A stretch of DNA of 64,000 nt from Armatimonadota bacterium (GTDB taxonomy: Bacteria; Armatimonadota; Zipacnadia; Zipacnadales; JABUFB01): the NCBI GenBank assembly GCA_013314775.1, contig JABUFB010000016.1, positions 62,001-126,000 on the forward strand. The letters are read 5' to 3'. Made by a program: the position numbers and the translations under genes. Below, piece by piece: positions 51,893 to 61,079 of this stretch. The notes below the pieces were generated by a model that worked only from the letters and a program-made list of their open reading frames with translations, searched no databases and was not told where the DNA came from. Within the stretch, counting starts at the first letter, position 1; every line of letters starts with the position of its first letter.

Positions 51893-52782
51893 TGGTCGGC
51901 ACGGCTGATTTGGCAAGCATCTAGACGGTCTTTGGGTGATTCTACGTATTTCCTGAGTGTTTCCACAGATGCCGTGATTACGCCCCGGTACGTATACCCC
52001 TAGATGGCCAGATGTGGTTAGATATAATTGGTGATGCCCAAACCGGGTCCGCGCAAGCGGACGCGCCTGCGGTACGGCGTCGTAAGCCGGTGCAGTGCAG
52101 CCCGGGGGGGCTGCGCGGGGCAACCCGGCCCCGAAGCTGCACCGGTTCTTCTCGCATGGTCCCCGGGGGGGATCAGGCGGTCGTCGGCGGCTTCGGCGTG
52201 GGGTTGAGCAAGCCTTGGGGTGGCGTGGGGACGGTGGGGCAGGCGGAAGAGGTTCCCTCTCCGGCGCCGCCGGCGACCCGTTTGCTGCCCGTCAAGAGAT
52301 GTCTCCATTCCCCGTTTCTGACTTCCCTTTTCCCTTTCTCCCCACGAGCATCGGTTTTGTGGGCTGCGTGCCTGTTTCGTGTGGGGCCGGCGTCCTGTGC
52401 CCGCGGTGTTAGTGCCGTGTGCTGTCATGCTCCGGACGGAATAGCCCCCGGTGGAAGCCCGGGGGATTCCGGCCTCGGGAATGGGCCAATATCCCCAGAA
52501 GGGCGGCCGGACCCGGTGCGCGGTGAATGGACTGTCGCCCTGTCTACAGGCTGTCGCTCACTTCGGGGGCTGTGAGGCAGGGGCTCAGGGCGAAGGGCGC
52601 GCTGAACGCCGATTCGGCCCCAGCCGGCTCGCATCCCAGAGAATCGATGCTCCTGTCTTTATCCCTTTGCGCCTTGCGGCTGCAACCGCCTTGACGTACA
52701 ATGCTGCGTACACACGGGCAGGCGACGCCGCGCTGATGAGTCCGGCGCACGGCTGCCGTCGCTGCCCCGGAAGGTGACCTGC
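51893..52782 (+). other. 890-bp gene-free, highly structured region
   Basis: No frame has a supported start and a plausible protein. Bases 52023-52150 hold a TATAAT box and a predicted branched RNA (separate entry). Bases 52303-52346 form a pyrimidine-rich tract. Bases 52438-52470 form a hairpin, GGAAT-AG-CCCCCGG (52438-52451) with CCGGGGG-ATTCC (52459-52470). Bases 52535-52542 (TCGCCCTG) pair with 52586-52593 (CAGGGCGA). The rest up to the sppA start is unremarkable GC-rich sequence. Confidence 0.55.
52023..52150 (+). ncRNA. Candidate structured RNA with a compact three-way junction
   Basis: A perfect TATAAT (52023-52028) would start transcription near 52035; no good -35 box is visible. The RNA would first fold GTCCGC-GCAA-GCGGAC (52047-52062), a 6-bp stem with a GNRA loop. 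It then forms a three-way junction: outer stem CCGGTGCAG (52087-52095) with CTGCACCGG (52137-52145), inner hairpins GCAGCCC/GGGCTGC (52097-52103 with 52108-52114) and CGGGGC/GCCCCG (52116-52121 with 52128-52133). Linkers are 1, 1 and 3 bases. TTCTTCTC follows the outer stem. I do not recognise the RNA; no RNase P, SRP, tmRNA or riboswitch core motifs are present. Confidence 0.45.
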
Positions 52783-54087
52783 ATGGATTGGAATACCGAC
52801 GGAGCGGGCGACCGCGACGCCGAAGGGAACGTGACGCAACAGCCTGAACCAACTGTGGATCAGGAGGCCCCCGAGCAACCGGAAATCCAGCTTGGGGAGA
52901 GCGGCGCGAGTGAGCCAGCCATGTCCCAGGAAGCCGTCGCTGAGACGGAATCCGGGGACGTACTTCACGTGGACGTCGGCGAGGAGGAACCACCGGCCTC
53001 TTCAGCTGCGTTCCCGCCCGGACCGCAGCCTCCGCCTCCGCCGCCGGGTGCCTATGCCCAGGGGCAGTGGGCTTATGTACCCCCACCTTCCCCCCCGGCG
53101 CCTCCTGCGCGCAGAGGCATGAGCGGCTGCCTGATCGCCGTGCTCATCGGTCTGGGCCTGCTGGTAGTGGGCGGACTGGTCATCACGTTTGTCGTGGGCA
53201 GCATGAGCATGGGAGAAGCCCCCGGAGGATTTGCCGGCGGCGACAGGGTGGCTGTGATCTACATCTCCGGCGTCATCAGCGACGGCGGTGAGGAAGTGCC
53301 TCTGTTCGGCCCCGCGATCAACGGCTCCCGCGCGATCATGGAGCAGATCCGGATGGCCGGGAAGGACAGTTCTGCCAAGTCGATCCTGCTCTATATCAAC
53401 AGCCCAGGGGGAAGCGCCGCGGCATCGCAGGCCATCTACAAAGAAGTCGTCCGCGTCCAGAAGGACCACAATAAGCCGGTAATCGCCGCCATGGGCGATG
53501 TCTGTGCATCGGGGGGCTACTACATTGCATCCGCTGCGAAGACCATTGTCGCTGCGCCCGCCACCCTCACCGGCAGCATTGGCGTCATCATGCAGAGCAT
53601 GAACTGGTCGGGCCTCGCGGACAAGTACGGAGTCAAGAGTGAGACGGTGAAATCAGGTCCTTACAAGGACAGCATGAGTCCCTTCCGCCCGATGCGCGAG
53701 GACGAGCGAAAACTCGCGCAGGATATGGTAAATGACGTCTTCAACCAGTTTGTCAAAGACGTGGACGCGGGCCGCAAGAATCTGAACCTTGCCGAAGTCC
53801 GCAAGCTTGCCGACGGCCGGGTCTACACTGGGAGCCAGGCGAAGAAGGTTGGTCTCGTGGACGACCTGGGGAACTACCATGATGCCCTCGCGATCGCTGC
53901 CAAGGCGGGCGGCATTGAGGGTGAGCCCCAGGTCAAGACTTACGGCCGCAGTCGGGGCTTTTACGGGCTGTTCAGCGAGCGTGCGCCGAGCCAGCTTCCA
54001 GTGGGGACAGGCATGCCCCTGCCTCGTCCCCTGGGCCCCGGCATTTGGCTCTTGTGGGAAAGCGAAGAAGCTCTGAGCGCAGAATGA
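52783..54087 (+). CDS. sppA: Signal peptide peptidase SppA (S49 family)
   Basis: The 434-residue membrane protease has a Pro-rich acidic cytoplasmic N-terminus (about 1-110), one transmembrane helix near 120-145 (LIAVLIGLGLLVVGGLVITF) and a single S49 domain. S243 in DVCASGGYY is the nucleophile and K295 in SGPYKDSMSPF the general base, spaced 52 residues apart as in the short SppA of Bacillus. It degrades cleaved signal peptides in the membrane. ATG 52783 with AAGGTG six bases upstream is preferred over GTG 52774. It opens the plus-strand housekeeping run but is separated from polA by 173 bases. The long Pro-rich N-terminus is unusual for SppA. Confidence 0.93.
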   Translation: MDWNTDGAGDRDAEGNVTQQPEPTVDQEAPEQPEIQLGESGASEPAMSQEAVAETESGDVLHVDVGEEEPPASSAAFPPGPQPPPPPPGAYAQGQWAYVPPPSPPAPPARRGMSGCLIAVLIGLGLLVVGGLVITFVVGSMSMGEAPGGFAGGDRVAVIYISGVISDGGEEVPLFGPAINGSRAIMEQIRMAGKDSSAKSILLYINSPGGSAAASQAIYKEVVRVQKDHNKPVIAAMGDVCASGGYYIASAAKTIVAAPATLTGSIGVIMQSMNWSGLADKYGVKSETVKSGPYKDSMSPFRPMREDERKLAQDMVNDVFNQFVKDVDAGRKNLNLAEVRKLADGRVYTGSQAKKVGLVDDLGNYHDALAIAAKAGGIEGEPQVKTYGRSRGFYGLFSERAPSQLPVGTGMPLPRPLGPGIWLLWESEEALSAE

Positions 54088-54260
54088 CCTGCCGAAGCAC
54101 CGCCCGGTCGGACCGGTCACGATGACGAATTCCGGCTCTGTGCACTCGCTGGGGCGGCTGCTGTGTGACCCTGGAGATCCGCACGCCTCGCGTGCAACGA
54201 ACATGATATCGGCGCCCGGCAGGCGGCGAGTCGGCTGCCGGCGCGCCCAGGAACGAAACA

Positions 54261-56900
54261 GTGCCTTCGACGATACTGCTGATTGACGGGAACAGTCTGG
54301 TTCACCGGGCGTACCACGCCTTATCTCCGCTGTCGACCACAGGCGGACAACCTACCCATGCCGCCTATGGCTTCCTGCAGATGCTGCTCACTCTTCTGGC
54401 TGAGCAGCGGCCGGACGTTGTTGTGCTTGCACTCGATGCGCGCGGCCCCACCTTCCGCCACGAGATCAGCCCCGAGTACAAGGCCCACCGCCCTCCCATG
54501 GAGGAAGACCTGGCATCTCAGTTCCCGATTGTGCGGGACCTGGCGGATGCCCTCAATATCCCCATCGTTGAAGAGCAGGGCTACGAGGCCGACGACCTGA
54601 TCGGAGCACTCGCCACCCGAGCTGAAAAAGCCGGTCGGCAGGTGCTGATCGTCACCGGTGATCGCGACCTGTGCCAGCTTGTGACCCCCGCGATCGAGGT
54701 CATTGCCCCCGTCAAGGGTATGAGTCAGATCAAGCATTACGATGCCGCGGCAGTTCGCGCGGAGTTCGGCGTGGACCCGGCCCGAATCGTCGACCTCAAG
54801 GGTCTCGCAGGAGACAGCTCCGACAACATTCCCGGCGTACCCGGAGTGGGACCGAAGACTGCTGTGAAACTGCTGGAGCAGTTCGGTTCACTCGAGGCGG
54901 TCTTTGACAGACTCGACGACGTTTCGACCGCGAAGCTGCGCGAGAACCTGCGCGCGCACGAGGATGACGCGCGCTTGAGCAAGCGGCTCGCGACCATCGA
55001 TCACAACGCGCCGGTGGACCTGGAACTCATTGAGCGGGTCTGGGCCGGGCCGGACACAGAAAAGCTACGCAGGCTCCTGGGCAGCCTGGAATTCACCAGC
55101 CTGCTTGACCGCATCCCCATATCCGACGCGCCACCGACGGAAGCCGAAACGGGGGACGCGTCCTCCGATGCGCTGCAGGTCTGCTCGCAGGCCGCCCAGG
55201 CGGGTGAGGTCGGTGTGGCGGTGGCGCTATCGGGCGAAGTCCCGCTGGGAATTGCCCTGTCCGTGCAGGGCGAGCAGACGGTTTTCGTGGAGATCCCCAG
55301 CCCGGAGGCCCAGGGGAGTCTGTTCGGAGACGGGACGCCGCAATTTCCCGGCTGCGTGAGGGACCTGCTGGCCGATGCGTCGGTGCGCAAGGTGGGGCAC
55401 GACCTCAAAGCGACTTCGCGCGCCCTGGACTCCGCCGGCATCGACCTCGACGGATTCGAGTTCGACACGGCGGTGGCGGCTTATCTCGTGGCCCCGCATC
55501 GGGGCGCACCGGATCTTGATGCCCTCGCTGCGCAACATCTCGGACAGGGCCTGCCGCGGGTGGACGCTGCCGGGAAAGAAAGCATATCCGCACACGCTGC
55601 GCGCGCAGTTGCGGCCGCCGGCATGGTCCTGCGACTGCGCAGTCCGCTGGAGGCCGATCTTGACCGGACCGAGGCTCGGAGTCTCTTCGATGAAATCGAG
55701 ATGCCACTGGTGACGGTGCTGCGGGACATGGAACGCGCGGGCATCGGCGTGGACCCGGTACGGCTGGACGAAATCGGCGACATGCTGTCAGGGATGATGA
55801 CCGAACTCGCGCACCGTATTTACGGGGTAGCGGGCGAGGAGTTCAACCTGGGTTCGCCCAAGCAGATCGGCGAGGTTCTGTTCGGGAAAATGGGCTTGCC
55901 CCACGGCCGGAAGACCAAGACCGGATGGGCCACCGGGGCCGAAGTGCTGGAAACCCTGGCCGAAGAATACGAGATCGCCGCACTGATTCTCCAGCACCGC
56001 GAGTACTCGAAGCTCAAGTCCACGTATGTTGACGGGATCATACCGCTGATCAGTGCAGATGGCCGCCTGCACACCACGCTGGAGCAGACGGTAGTGGCCA
56101 CGGGACGCCTGTCCAGCCGCAACCCGAACCTGCAGAACATCCCTGTTCGCACGGAGTGGGGGCGAGAAATACGCTCATGTTTCGTCGCCCAGGGGGAGGG
56201 AAATGTCTTGCTGGCTGCCGACTATTCCCAGATCGAATTGCGCATTCTCGCGCATATGTCGGGTGATCAGAGCCTCGTAGCCGCCTTCCAGGCGGGTGAG
56301 GATATTCACAGTCGCACTGCAGCCGCGATCTTCGATGTGCCGATCGAGCGGGTTACCTCGGACATGCGGCGCGTGGCGAAGACGGTCAATTACGCTGTGA
56401 TCTACGGGATGGGCGCCACGGCGCTTGCACGGCAGTTGGGCATTGGGCGCAAGGAAGCAAGTCAGTTCATCGAGAATTATTTCGCGCGCTTGCCGGGCGT
56501 CAAAGCATACATGGAGGGCGTAGTTGAGCGTGCGCGCAAAGACGGATATGTGAAAACGCTATTCGGCCGGCGTCGGCCCATGCCCGATCTGGTGTCGCGC
56601 GACCCGAGAGCCAAGGCTTACGCCGAACGCGCCGCAGCCAATGCCCCTCTGCAAGGCACTGCGGCGGACATCATCAAGATCGCAATGGTGCGGCTCGCGA
56701 GGCGACTGCCCGACGTGTCGCCGGAGTGCCGCATGCTCTTGCAGGTACATGATGATCTGATTTTCGAGCTGCCTGAATCTGATGTGGACCGGGTGGCTCC
56801 TGTGGTCCGGGAGGTGATGGAAGGCGCGGCCCAACTGGATGTCCCGCTGCGGGTAGAGCCGAAAGTAGGGGCCAACTGGCGGGACATGGTCTTCATCTGA
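54261..56900 (+). CDS. polA: DNA polymerase I
   Basis: The 879-residue enzyme fills gaps and removes RNA primers. Residues 1-290 are the 5'-3' nuclease (LLIDGNSL, EADDLIG, TGDRDLCQL, GDSSDNIPGVPGVGPKT). Residues 300-470 occupy the place of the 3'-5' exonuclease, but the D-x-E of motif I is not seen, so proofreading is probably lost. Residues 480-879 are the polymerase: motif A LLAADYSQIELRI with D654, motif B RRVAKTVNYAVIYG, and motif C LLQVHDDLIFE with D831; the usual VHDE reads VHDD here. It starts with GTG; AGGAAC lies about eight bases upstream. Length and domain order are normal. Confidence 0.97.
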   Translation: MPSTILLIDGNSLVHRAYHALSPLSTTGGQPTHAAYGFLQMLLTLLAEQRPDVVVLALDARGPTFRHEISPEYKAHRPPMEEDLASQFPIVRDLADALNIPIVEEQGYEADDLIGALATRAEKAGRQVLIVTGDRDLCQLVTPAIEVIAPVKGMSQIKHYDAAAVRAEFGVDPARIVDLKGLAGDSSDNIPGVPGVGPKTAVKLLEQFGSLEAVFDRLDDVSTAKLRENLRAHEDDARLSKRLATIDHNAPVDLELIERVWAGPDTEKLRRLLGSLEFTSLLDRIPISDAPPTEAETGDASSDALQVCSQAAQAGEVGVAVALSGEVPLGIALSVQGEQTVFVEIPSPEAQGSLFGDGTPQFPGCVRDLLADASVRKVGHDLKATSRALDSAGIDLDGFEFDTAVAAYLVAPHRGAPDLDALAAQHLGQGLPRVDAAGKESISAHAARAVAAAGMVLRLRSPLEADLDRTEARSLFDEIEMPLVTVLRDMERAGIGVDPVRLDEIGDMLSGMMTELAHRIYGVAGEEFNLGSPKQIGEVLFGKMGLPHGRKTKTGWATGAEVLETLAEEYEIAALILQHREYSKLKSTYVDGIIPLISADGRLHTTLEQTVVATGRLSSRNPNLQNIPVRTEWGREIRSCFVAQGEGNVLLAADYSQIELRILAHMSGDQSLVAAFQAGEDIHSRTAAAIFDVPIERVTSDMRRVAKTVNYAVIYGMGATALARQLGIGRKEASQFIENYFARLPGVKAYMEGVVERARKDGYVKTLFGRRRPMPDLVSRDPRAKAYAERAAANAPLQGTAADIIKIAMVRLARRLPDVSPECRMLLQVHDDLIFELPESDVDRVAPVVREVMEGAAQLDVPLRVEPKVGANWRDMVFI

Positions 56901-57012
56901 ACGCTGCTCGCACTTCGAAGTGACCCGGCACTTGTGATGGACAACACGAACAGACCTGAGACGCGCTGATTACAGCGCACCGGTTTGGATCAGACGAAGG
57001 GAGTTCACCACC

Positions 57013-58455
57013 GTGGGATTTGCCACTGACGGCAAAGACGATCTGTTTGAAGACGGCGAGACTCAGGCGTCCGAACTTTTCTCCGGCGAAAAGCGCGCCG
57101 CCGACGCCGCACCTGCCCCCGCACCCGAGGCCGCGCCGGCTCCTGCTCCCGCTCCCGCTACCACCCCTGAGGTCGTGGGAGACATGGGCGACGAGGACGC
57201 AGGGCGCGACGATTCCTGGGCTGCGGACATCGGTAGCGTGCCGGCCAGCTTCAAGAAGGGTGACATTGTCCACGGCACCGTGGTCAGCATAGACAAGGAC
57301 GGTGTGGTGGTTGACATCGGAGCAAAGGGCGAGGGAGTCATCAAGCGCGAAGAGTTCCCGGGTGATAGCGGTCTCCCGGCCATCGGCGACGAGATCGACG
57401 TGGCCGTCGTCCATGTGGACGAGGAGCGCGACACAATCATTGTGTCCAAGCGTCGCGCGGATTACGAGCGGCTGTGGAATGACCTCGAGGAGCTGGCGAA
57501 GGTCGGCGGCGTCGTGGAGGCCATGGTGACGGAACGCGTCAAGGGCGGTCTGCGCGTAGATCTGGGCGTCCCGGGATTCGTTCCCGCCTCCCATGTGGCC
57601 ACCCGGAACGTGCGGAACCTCGACAGTTTCGTGGGGCGCAGTCTGCGCCTGCGGGTGCTGGAAGCCGACCGCGAGCGCAAGAAAGTCATCCTCAGCCACC
57701 GCCAGTTGGTGGAGGAGGAGCGGGAGCACCGCCGAGAGGAGACCCTTGCACGCCTGCATGAGGGCGCCATTTGTGAGGGCAAGGTCCGCAGCATCACCAA
57801 TTATGGCGCCTTCGTGGACCTGGGCGGCGTTGATGGCCTTCTGCACGTTTCTGAGATGTCCTGGACCCGTATTGACCACCCCTCGGAAGCGGTGGAAGTC
57901 GGCCAGCGAGTAAAGGTCGTCGTCCTCGAGATCAAGGACGGTGGCGACCGCATCTCCCTGGGCATGCGGCAGATCCTGCCGGACCCGTGGAAGGAAGCCG
58001 CCGCCAAGCTTACTCCCGGCTCCCTGGTAAAGGCGAAAATCACGCGCCTGGCGCGCACCGGCGCTTTCGCGCAGCTTAGTGAGGCCGGCATCGAGGGCTT
58101 CATCCCCATCCGCGAGATGAGCGACAAGCGAATCGGCGACCCGTCTGAGGTGCTCAAGGCCGGGCAGGAAGTGGACCTGAAGATTCTCGAGATACAAATC
58201 CCGGCCCGTCGCATGACCCTGAGCCTTGTGGCCGCCGAGCAGGAACGCGAGCGCCAGGAGTACCGCGACTTCATGTCCACGCAGCAGACGGTGCCGACTA
58301 CCCTGGGCGACCGTTTCGGCGATGTCCTGGCCAGCATGAAAAGCGAGATGGCCGGGGATAGCGAGGAAGCATCCGTGGAGGAAGCATCGGCTGCGGCAGA
58401 GGAGAGCCCATCCTCCACGCCACAGCCGGCGAGTGACGAGCCGGACCCGGTGTAG
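57013..58455 (+). CDS. rpsA: S1 RNA-binding-domain protein (ribosomal protein S1-like)
   Basis: The 480-residue product has an acidic, Ala/Pro-rich N-terminus of about 75 residues and then four S1 domains, roughly at 78-150, 163-235, 247-318 and 335-405 (openings FKKGDIVHGTVVSIDKDGVV, VVEAMVTERVKGGLRVDLGV, GAICEGKVRSITNYGAFVDL and GSLVKAKITRLARTGAFAQL). The third domain is the most canonical. It starts with GTG 57013 behind AGGGAG. E. coli S1 has six domains; four-domain S1 proteins are common in other phyla. It binds mRNA on the 30S subunit and helps initiation. A strong hairpin follows it. Confidence 0.93.
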   Translation: MGFATDGKDDLFEDGETQASELFSGEKRAADAAPAPAPEAAPAPAPAPATTPEVVGDMGDEDAGRDDSWAADIGSVPASFKKGDIVHGTVVSIDKDGVVVDIGAKGEGVIKREEFPGDSGLPAIGDEIDVAVVHVDEERDTIIVSKRRADYERLWNDLEELAKVGGVVEAMVTERVKGGLRVDLGVPGFVPASHVATRNVRNLDSFVGRSLRLRVLEADRERKKVILSHRQLVEEEREHRREETLARLHEGAICEGKVRSITNYGAFVDLGGVDGLLHVSEMSWTRIDHPSEAVEVGQRVKVVVLEIKDGGDRISLGMRQILPDPWKEAAAKLTPGSLVKAKITRLARTGAFAQLSEAGIEGFIPIREMSDKRIGDPSEVLKAGQEVDLKILEIQIPARRMTLSLVAAEQERERQEYRDFMSTQQTVPTTLGDRFGDVLASMKSEMAGDSEEASVEEASAAAEESPSSTPQPASDEPDPV

Positions 58456-58478
58456 ACTCGCAGACTCGGGGAACTGCG

Positions 58479-58507
58479 GCGCCCGGCAGACCCAATCTGC
58501 CGGGCGC
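58479..58507 (+). terminator. Hairpin terminator after the S1-like gene
   Basis: GCGCCCGGCAGA (58479-58490) pairs perfectly with TCTGCCGGGCGC (58496-58507), 12 bp with loop CCCAA, followed by TGTCCTCT. It lies 24 bases after the stop codon and before coaE. Confidence 0.7.
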
Positions 58508-58558
58508 TGTCCTCTGCGTCGCGGCAGGGGATGACGCATACCGGAAGGCAGGGTCAAC

Positions 58559-59179
58559 ATGCTTGTCGTAGGCCTCACCGGCCCCATGGGCGCCGGCAAG
58601 TCCGTGGTACTCAATGTGTTTCGCGAACTCGGCGCTGAGTGCCTGCGTGCAGACGACGCCTCACGGGAACTCCTCTCCACGAGCGCGCGTTTATTAGGCG
58701 AGATTCGGCAGTACTTCGGGGATGGGGTATTCCGGGCGGACGGCTCGCTGGACCGGAGCCGATTGGCTGACTTGATCTTCCGCGATCCAGCGGCGAGGCG
58801 ACGTCTCGAGCAGGTCACCCACGGCCCTATGGTCGCCTGGCTGCGGGACCGGCTCGAGGAGCTTGAACGTCTTCCGGAACCTCCGCAGGTAGTTGTTCTC
58901 GAGGCTGCAATCCTTTCGCACATGGGCGGTCGCGGACTTGTCGATCTGACGGTGCGCGTCCATGCTTCGCCCGAGGAGTGCCTCGAACGCATACAGGCGC
59001 GGGACCGGATCACACGGGAACAGGCGCGGGAGCGTCTGGCGTTGCACGAGCAGCTTGGCCTATTCGCGGAAGACGCCGACTACGTGCTTGACACCTCCGG
59101 TACCGAGGAGGAGACGCGGGACCGGGTGAAGGCATTGTGGCCGGCATTACTGGCAGCGTCGCAGGCTTTGGACCCCTGA
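58559..59179 (+). CDS. coaE: Dephospho-CoA kinase
   Basis: The 206-residue kinase phosphorylates dephospho-CoA in the last step of coenzyme A synthesis. GPMGAGKS (residues 8-15) is the Walker A loop; the conserved D in LRADDASRELL binds substrate, LIFRDPAARRRLEQVTHGPM holds the family's Pro/His region, and VVLEAAILSHMG is the P-loop kinase second strand. ATG 58559 has AGGCAGGG upstream. Length and motifs are normal. It sits between the S1-like gene and the ABC cluster, a common arrangement of housekeeping genes. Confidence 0.95.
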   Translation: MLVVGLTGPMGAGKSVVLNVFRELGAECLRADDASRELLSTSARLLGEIRQYFGDGVFRADGSLDRSRLADLIFRDPAARRRLEQVTHGPMVAWLRDRLEELERLPEPPQVVVLEAAILSHMGGRGLVDLTVRVHASPEECLERIQARDRITREQARERLALHEQLGLFAEDADYVLDTSGTEEETRDRVKALWPALLAASQALDP

Positions 59180-59317
59180 CGGCAGCGGCAAAGCCCAATC
59201 TCCGCGTTGTCTGGTGAAACCCTTGCATATGTCTGAGCCGTCCGCACGGTGTGCGTGGCTGCGGGGACATCTGTCCGCGCGCCCTTCGGGGACGGCCAAG
59301 AGCATGGAGGTAACGCG

Positions 59318-60259
59318 ATGATCCAAGTGGAGGGACTCACCAAGTACTACGGTCCGGTCCCTGCCATCATGGACGTGTCATTCCGCGTTGAGAAGGGCGA
59401 GATCGTGGCATTTCTCGGCCCAAACGGCGCGGGCAAGACTACGACCATGCGTATTCTCACCGGGTTCATGCCCGCAACCCTCGGGACGGCAAGCATTGCC
59501 GGGATCGATGTCTATGAGAACTCGATCGAGGCCCGACGGCACATCGGCTACATGCCGGAGACTACCACGCTGTACACGGACATGCGGGTCCACCAGTACC
59601 TGAGGTACTGCGGGAAACTCCAGGGCATGCGCAAGCCGGACCTGGCCGAGCGTCTGGACCTGGTCATGGATCAGTGCGGCCTGTCCGAGCGGCGCGATGC
59701 CATCATTGGCACTCTGTCCCTGGGATTCCGGCAGCGCGTGGGTCTTGCGCAGGCGCTCATCCACAATCCAGATGTGCTCATCCTCGACGAACCCACGGTG
59801 GGTCTGGACCCCAACCAGATCATGGAAGTGCGCCAGCTCATCAAGAGCCTCGCGGGCCAGCATACCGTGATGCTGTCCACCCACATCCTGCCCGAGGCGC
59901 AGATGACTTGCGAACGGGTCATCATCATCAACCACGGGAAGATTGTGGCCGAGGACACCCCCGAAAACCTCACTGCGCAGATTCGCGAAGTGGAGACGAT
60001 CGTGGTGGAAGTCGCCACCGACGATGCCTCCGTGCCGCGGCTTCTCCAGGATATCCCCGAGGTCAGCAGCGTCCGCCGCGTCCCCAACGAGAACCGGAAT
60101 GCATATCTCGTGGATACGCATCTGGGCACAGACATTCGTTCTCAGATCGCCGAGTTCGTGGTGAATAAGGGTTGGGGCCTGCTGGAACTGCGGCCTGTTG
60201 AGATGAGCCTCGAGGATGTCTTCCGCCAGCTTACCACCGAAGAGAAAGGGGTTGCCTAG
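59318..60259 (+). CDS. GldA-like ABC transporter ATP-binding protein
   Basis: The 313-residue ATPase has Walker A GPNGAGKT (34-41), signature LSLGFRQRVGLAQAL near 140, Walker B VLILDEPTVGLDP, and the H-loop in VMLSTHILPEA. The C-terminal 90 residues form the DUF4162-like regulatory domain found in ABC-2 ATPases. GGAGG seven bases before ATG 59318 sets the start. With the next genes it forms a GldA-GldF-GldG-type ABC exporter of the ABC-2 class. In Bacteroidota this complex affects gliding; elsewhere its cargo is unknown. It overlaps operon-like with the permease, three bases away. Confidence 0.94.
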   Translation: MIQVEGLTKYYGPVPAIMDVSFRVEKGEIVAFLGPNGAGKTTTMRILTGFMPATLGTASIAGIDVYENSIEARRHIGYMPETTTLYTDMRVHQYLRYCGKLQGMRKPDLAERLDLVMDQCGLSERRDAIIGTLSLGFRQRVGLAQALIHNPDVLILDEPTVGLDPNQIMEVRQLIKSLAGQHTVMLSTHILPEAQMTCERVIIINHGKIVAEDTPENLTAQIREVETIVVEVATDDASVPRLLQDIPEVSSVRRVPNENRNAYLVDTHLGTDIRSQIAEFVVNKGWGLLELRPVEMSLEDVFRQLTTEEKGVA

Positions 60260-60262
60260 GCC

Positions 60263-60985
60263 ATGCGAAACATCTGCATCATCGCCCAGCGCGAGCTGGT
60301 GTCCTACTTCACCTCACCAATGGCCTACGTCATCACCGTCTTCTTCCTGTTCTTTACAGGGCTTATCTTCACGTTCTCCATCTACCAGCCCGGTGCGCAG
60401 GCTGAGATGCGCGGGCTGCTTGGGAGCATGGTGTTCCTGACACTCATGGTGGCTCCATTCGTAACCATGTCGCTCCTCGCGCAGGAGCGGGCCACGGGGA
60501 CCCTGGAGCTGCTCCTCACCAAGCCGGTTCGGGATGTTGAGGTGGTGCTGGGCAAGTACTTCGGCGCACTGGCGTTCTATGTCTCCATGCTTGTGCTGAC
60601 GCTGCCGTATCCACTGATTCTGTCGAAATACGGCGATCTTGACTGGGGCCCGACGTGGGTGGGCTATTTCGGGCTTCTGCTGGCCGCCGCGGCCTTCCTG
60701 GCCATCGGCGTGTTCGCAAGCAGCCTGACCCGATCGCAGATGGCCTCGGCGGGCATCTGTCTGGGCGTCTTCCTGTTTATCTGGCTCATTGGCTGGGTGT
60801 CGTATCTCGTGGGCGGCGAGGGCTCGACCCTTGCCGACATCGCCAAGAATATCTCGGTGTTCGAAGTCTTCGGCGATTTCGAAAAGGGCATTCTGGATTC
60901 CAAGAACGTGGTCTATTTCCTGAGCCTGTGCATCGTCTCGCTGTTCCTGGCCGTCCGCGTGCTTGAGATGCGCCGACAGGTCTGA
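60263..60985 (+). CDS. GldF-like ABC-2 permease
   Basis: The 240-residue integral membrane protein has six hydrophobic segments and the ABC-2 layout. LLAQERATGTLELLLTKPV (about 75-93) is the characteristic cytoplasmic coupling segment, and IAQRELVSYFTSPMAYVITV begins the first helix. It starts three bases after the ATPase gene stop and is followed by the GldG-like gene after 94 bases. It should form the membrane channel of the exporter. Substrate unknown. Assignment to the GldF/NosY-like group is firm by motifs and neighbours. Confidence 0.93.
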   Translation: MRNICIIAQRELVSYFTSPMAYVITVFFLFFTGLIFTFSIYQPGAQAEMRGLLGSMVFLTLMVAPFVTMSLLAQERATGTLELLLTKPVRDVEVVLGKYFGALAFYVSMLVLTLPYPLILSKYGDLDWGPTWVGYFGLLLAAAAFLAIGVFASSLTRSQMASAGICLGVFLFIWLIGWVSYLVGGEGSTLADIAKNISVFEVFGDFEKGILDSKNVVYFLSLCIVSLFLAVRVLEMRRQV

Positions 60986-61079
60986 CGCGCCTACTGAAGG
61001 TCTCATCGATGGCGCGTGATGCAGCGGCTCGTAAGAGCAATCCTGAGCAATAGTCCATACCGGGCAGGTGAGAGATTCG

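Noticed and set aside
52012-52575. Open frame of 187 codons on the plus strand
   Set aside because: It lacks a ribosome-binding site, has a composition of arginine, glycine and proline typical of GC-rich noise, and overlaps predicted RNA stems.
52023-52600. RNase P RNA, SRP RNA, tmRNA or a known riboswitch
   Set aside because: None of the conserved cores (such as the RNase P GAGGAAAGTCC or the SRP GGAAGGAAGCAGCC) is present.
56893-59013. Long minus-strand open frame of about 700 codons
   Set aside because: It is antisense to the S1-domain protein and coaE, both firmly identified.
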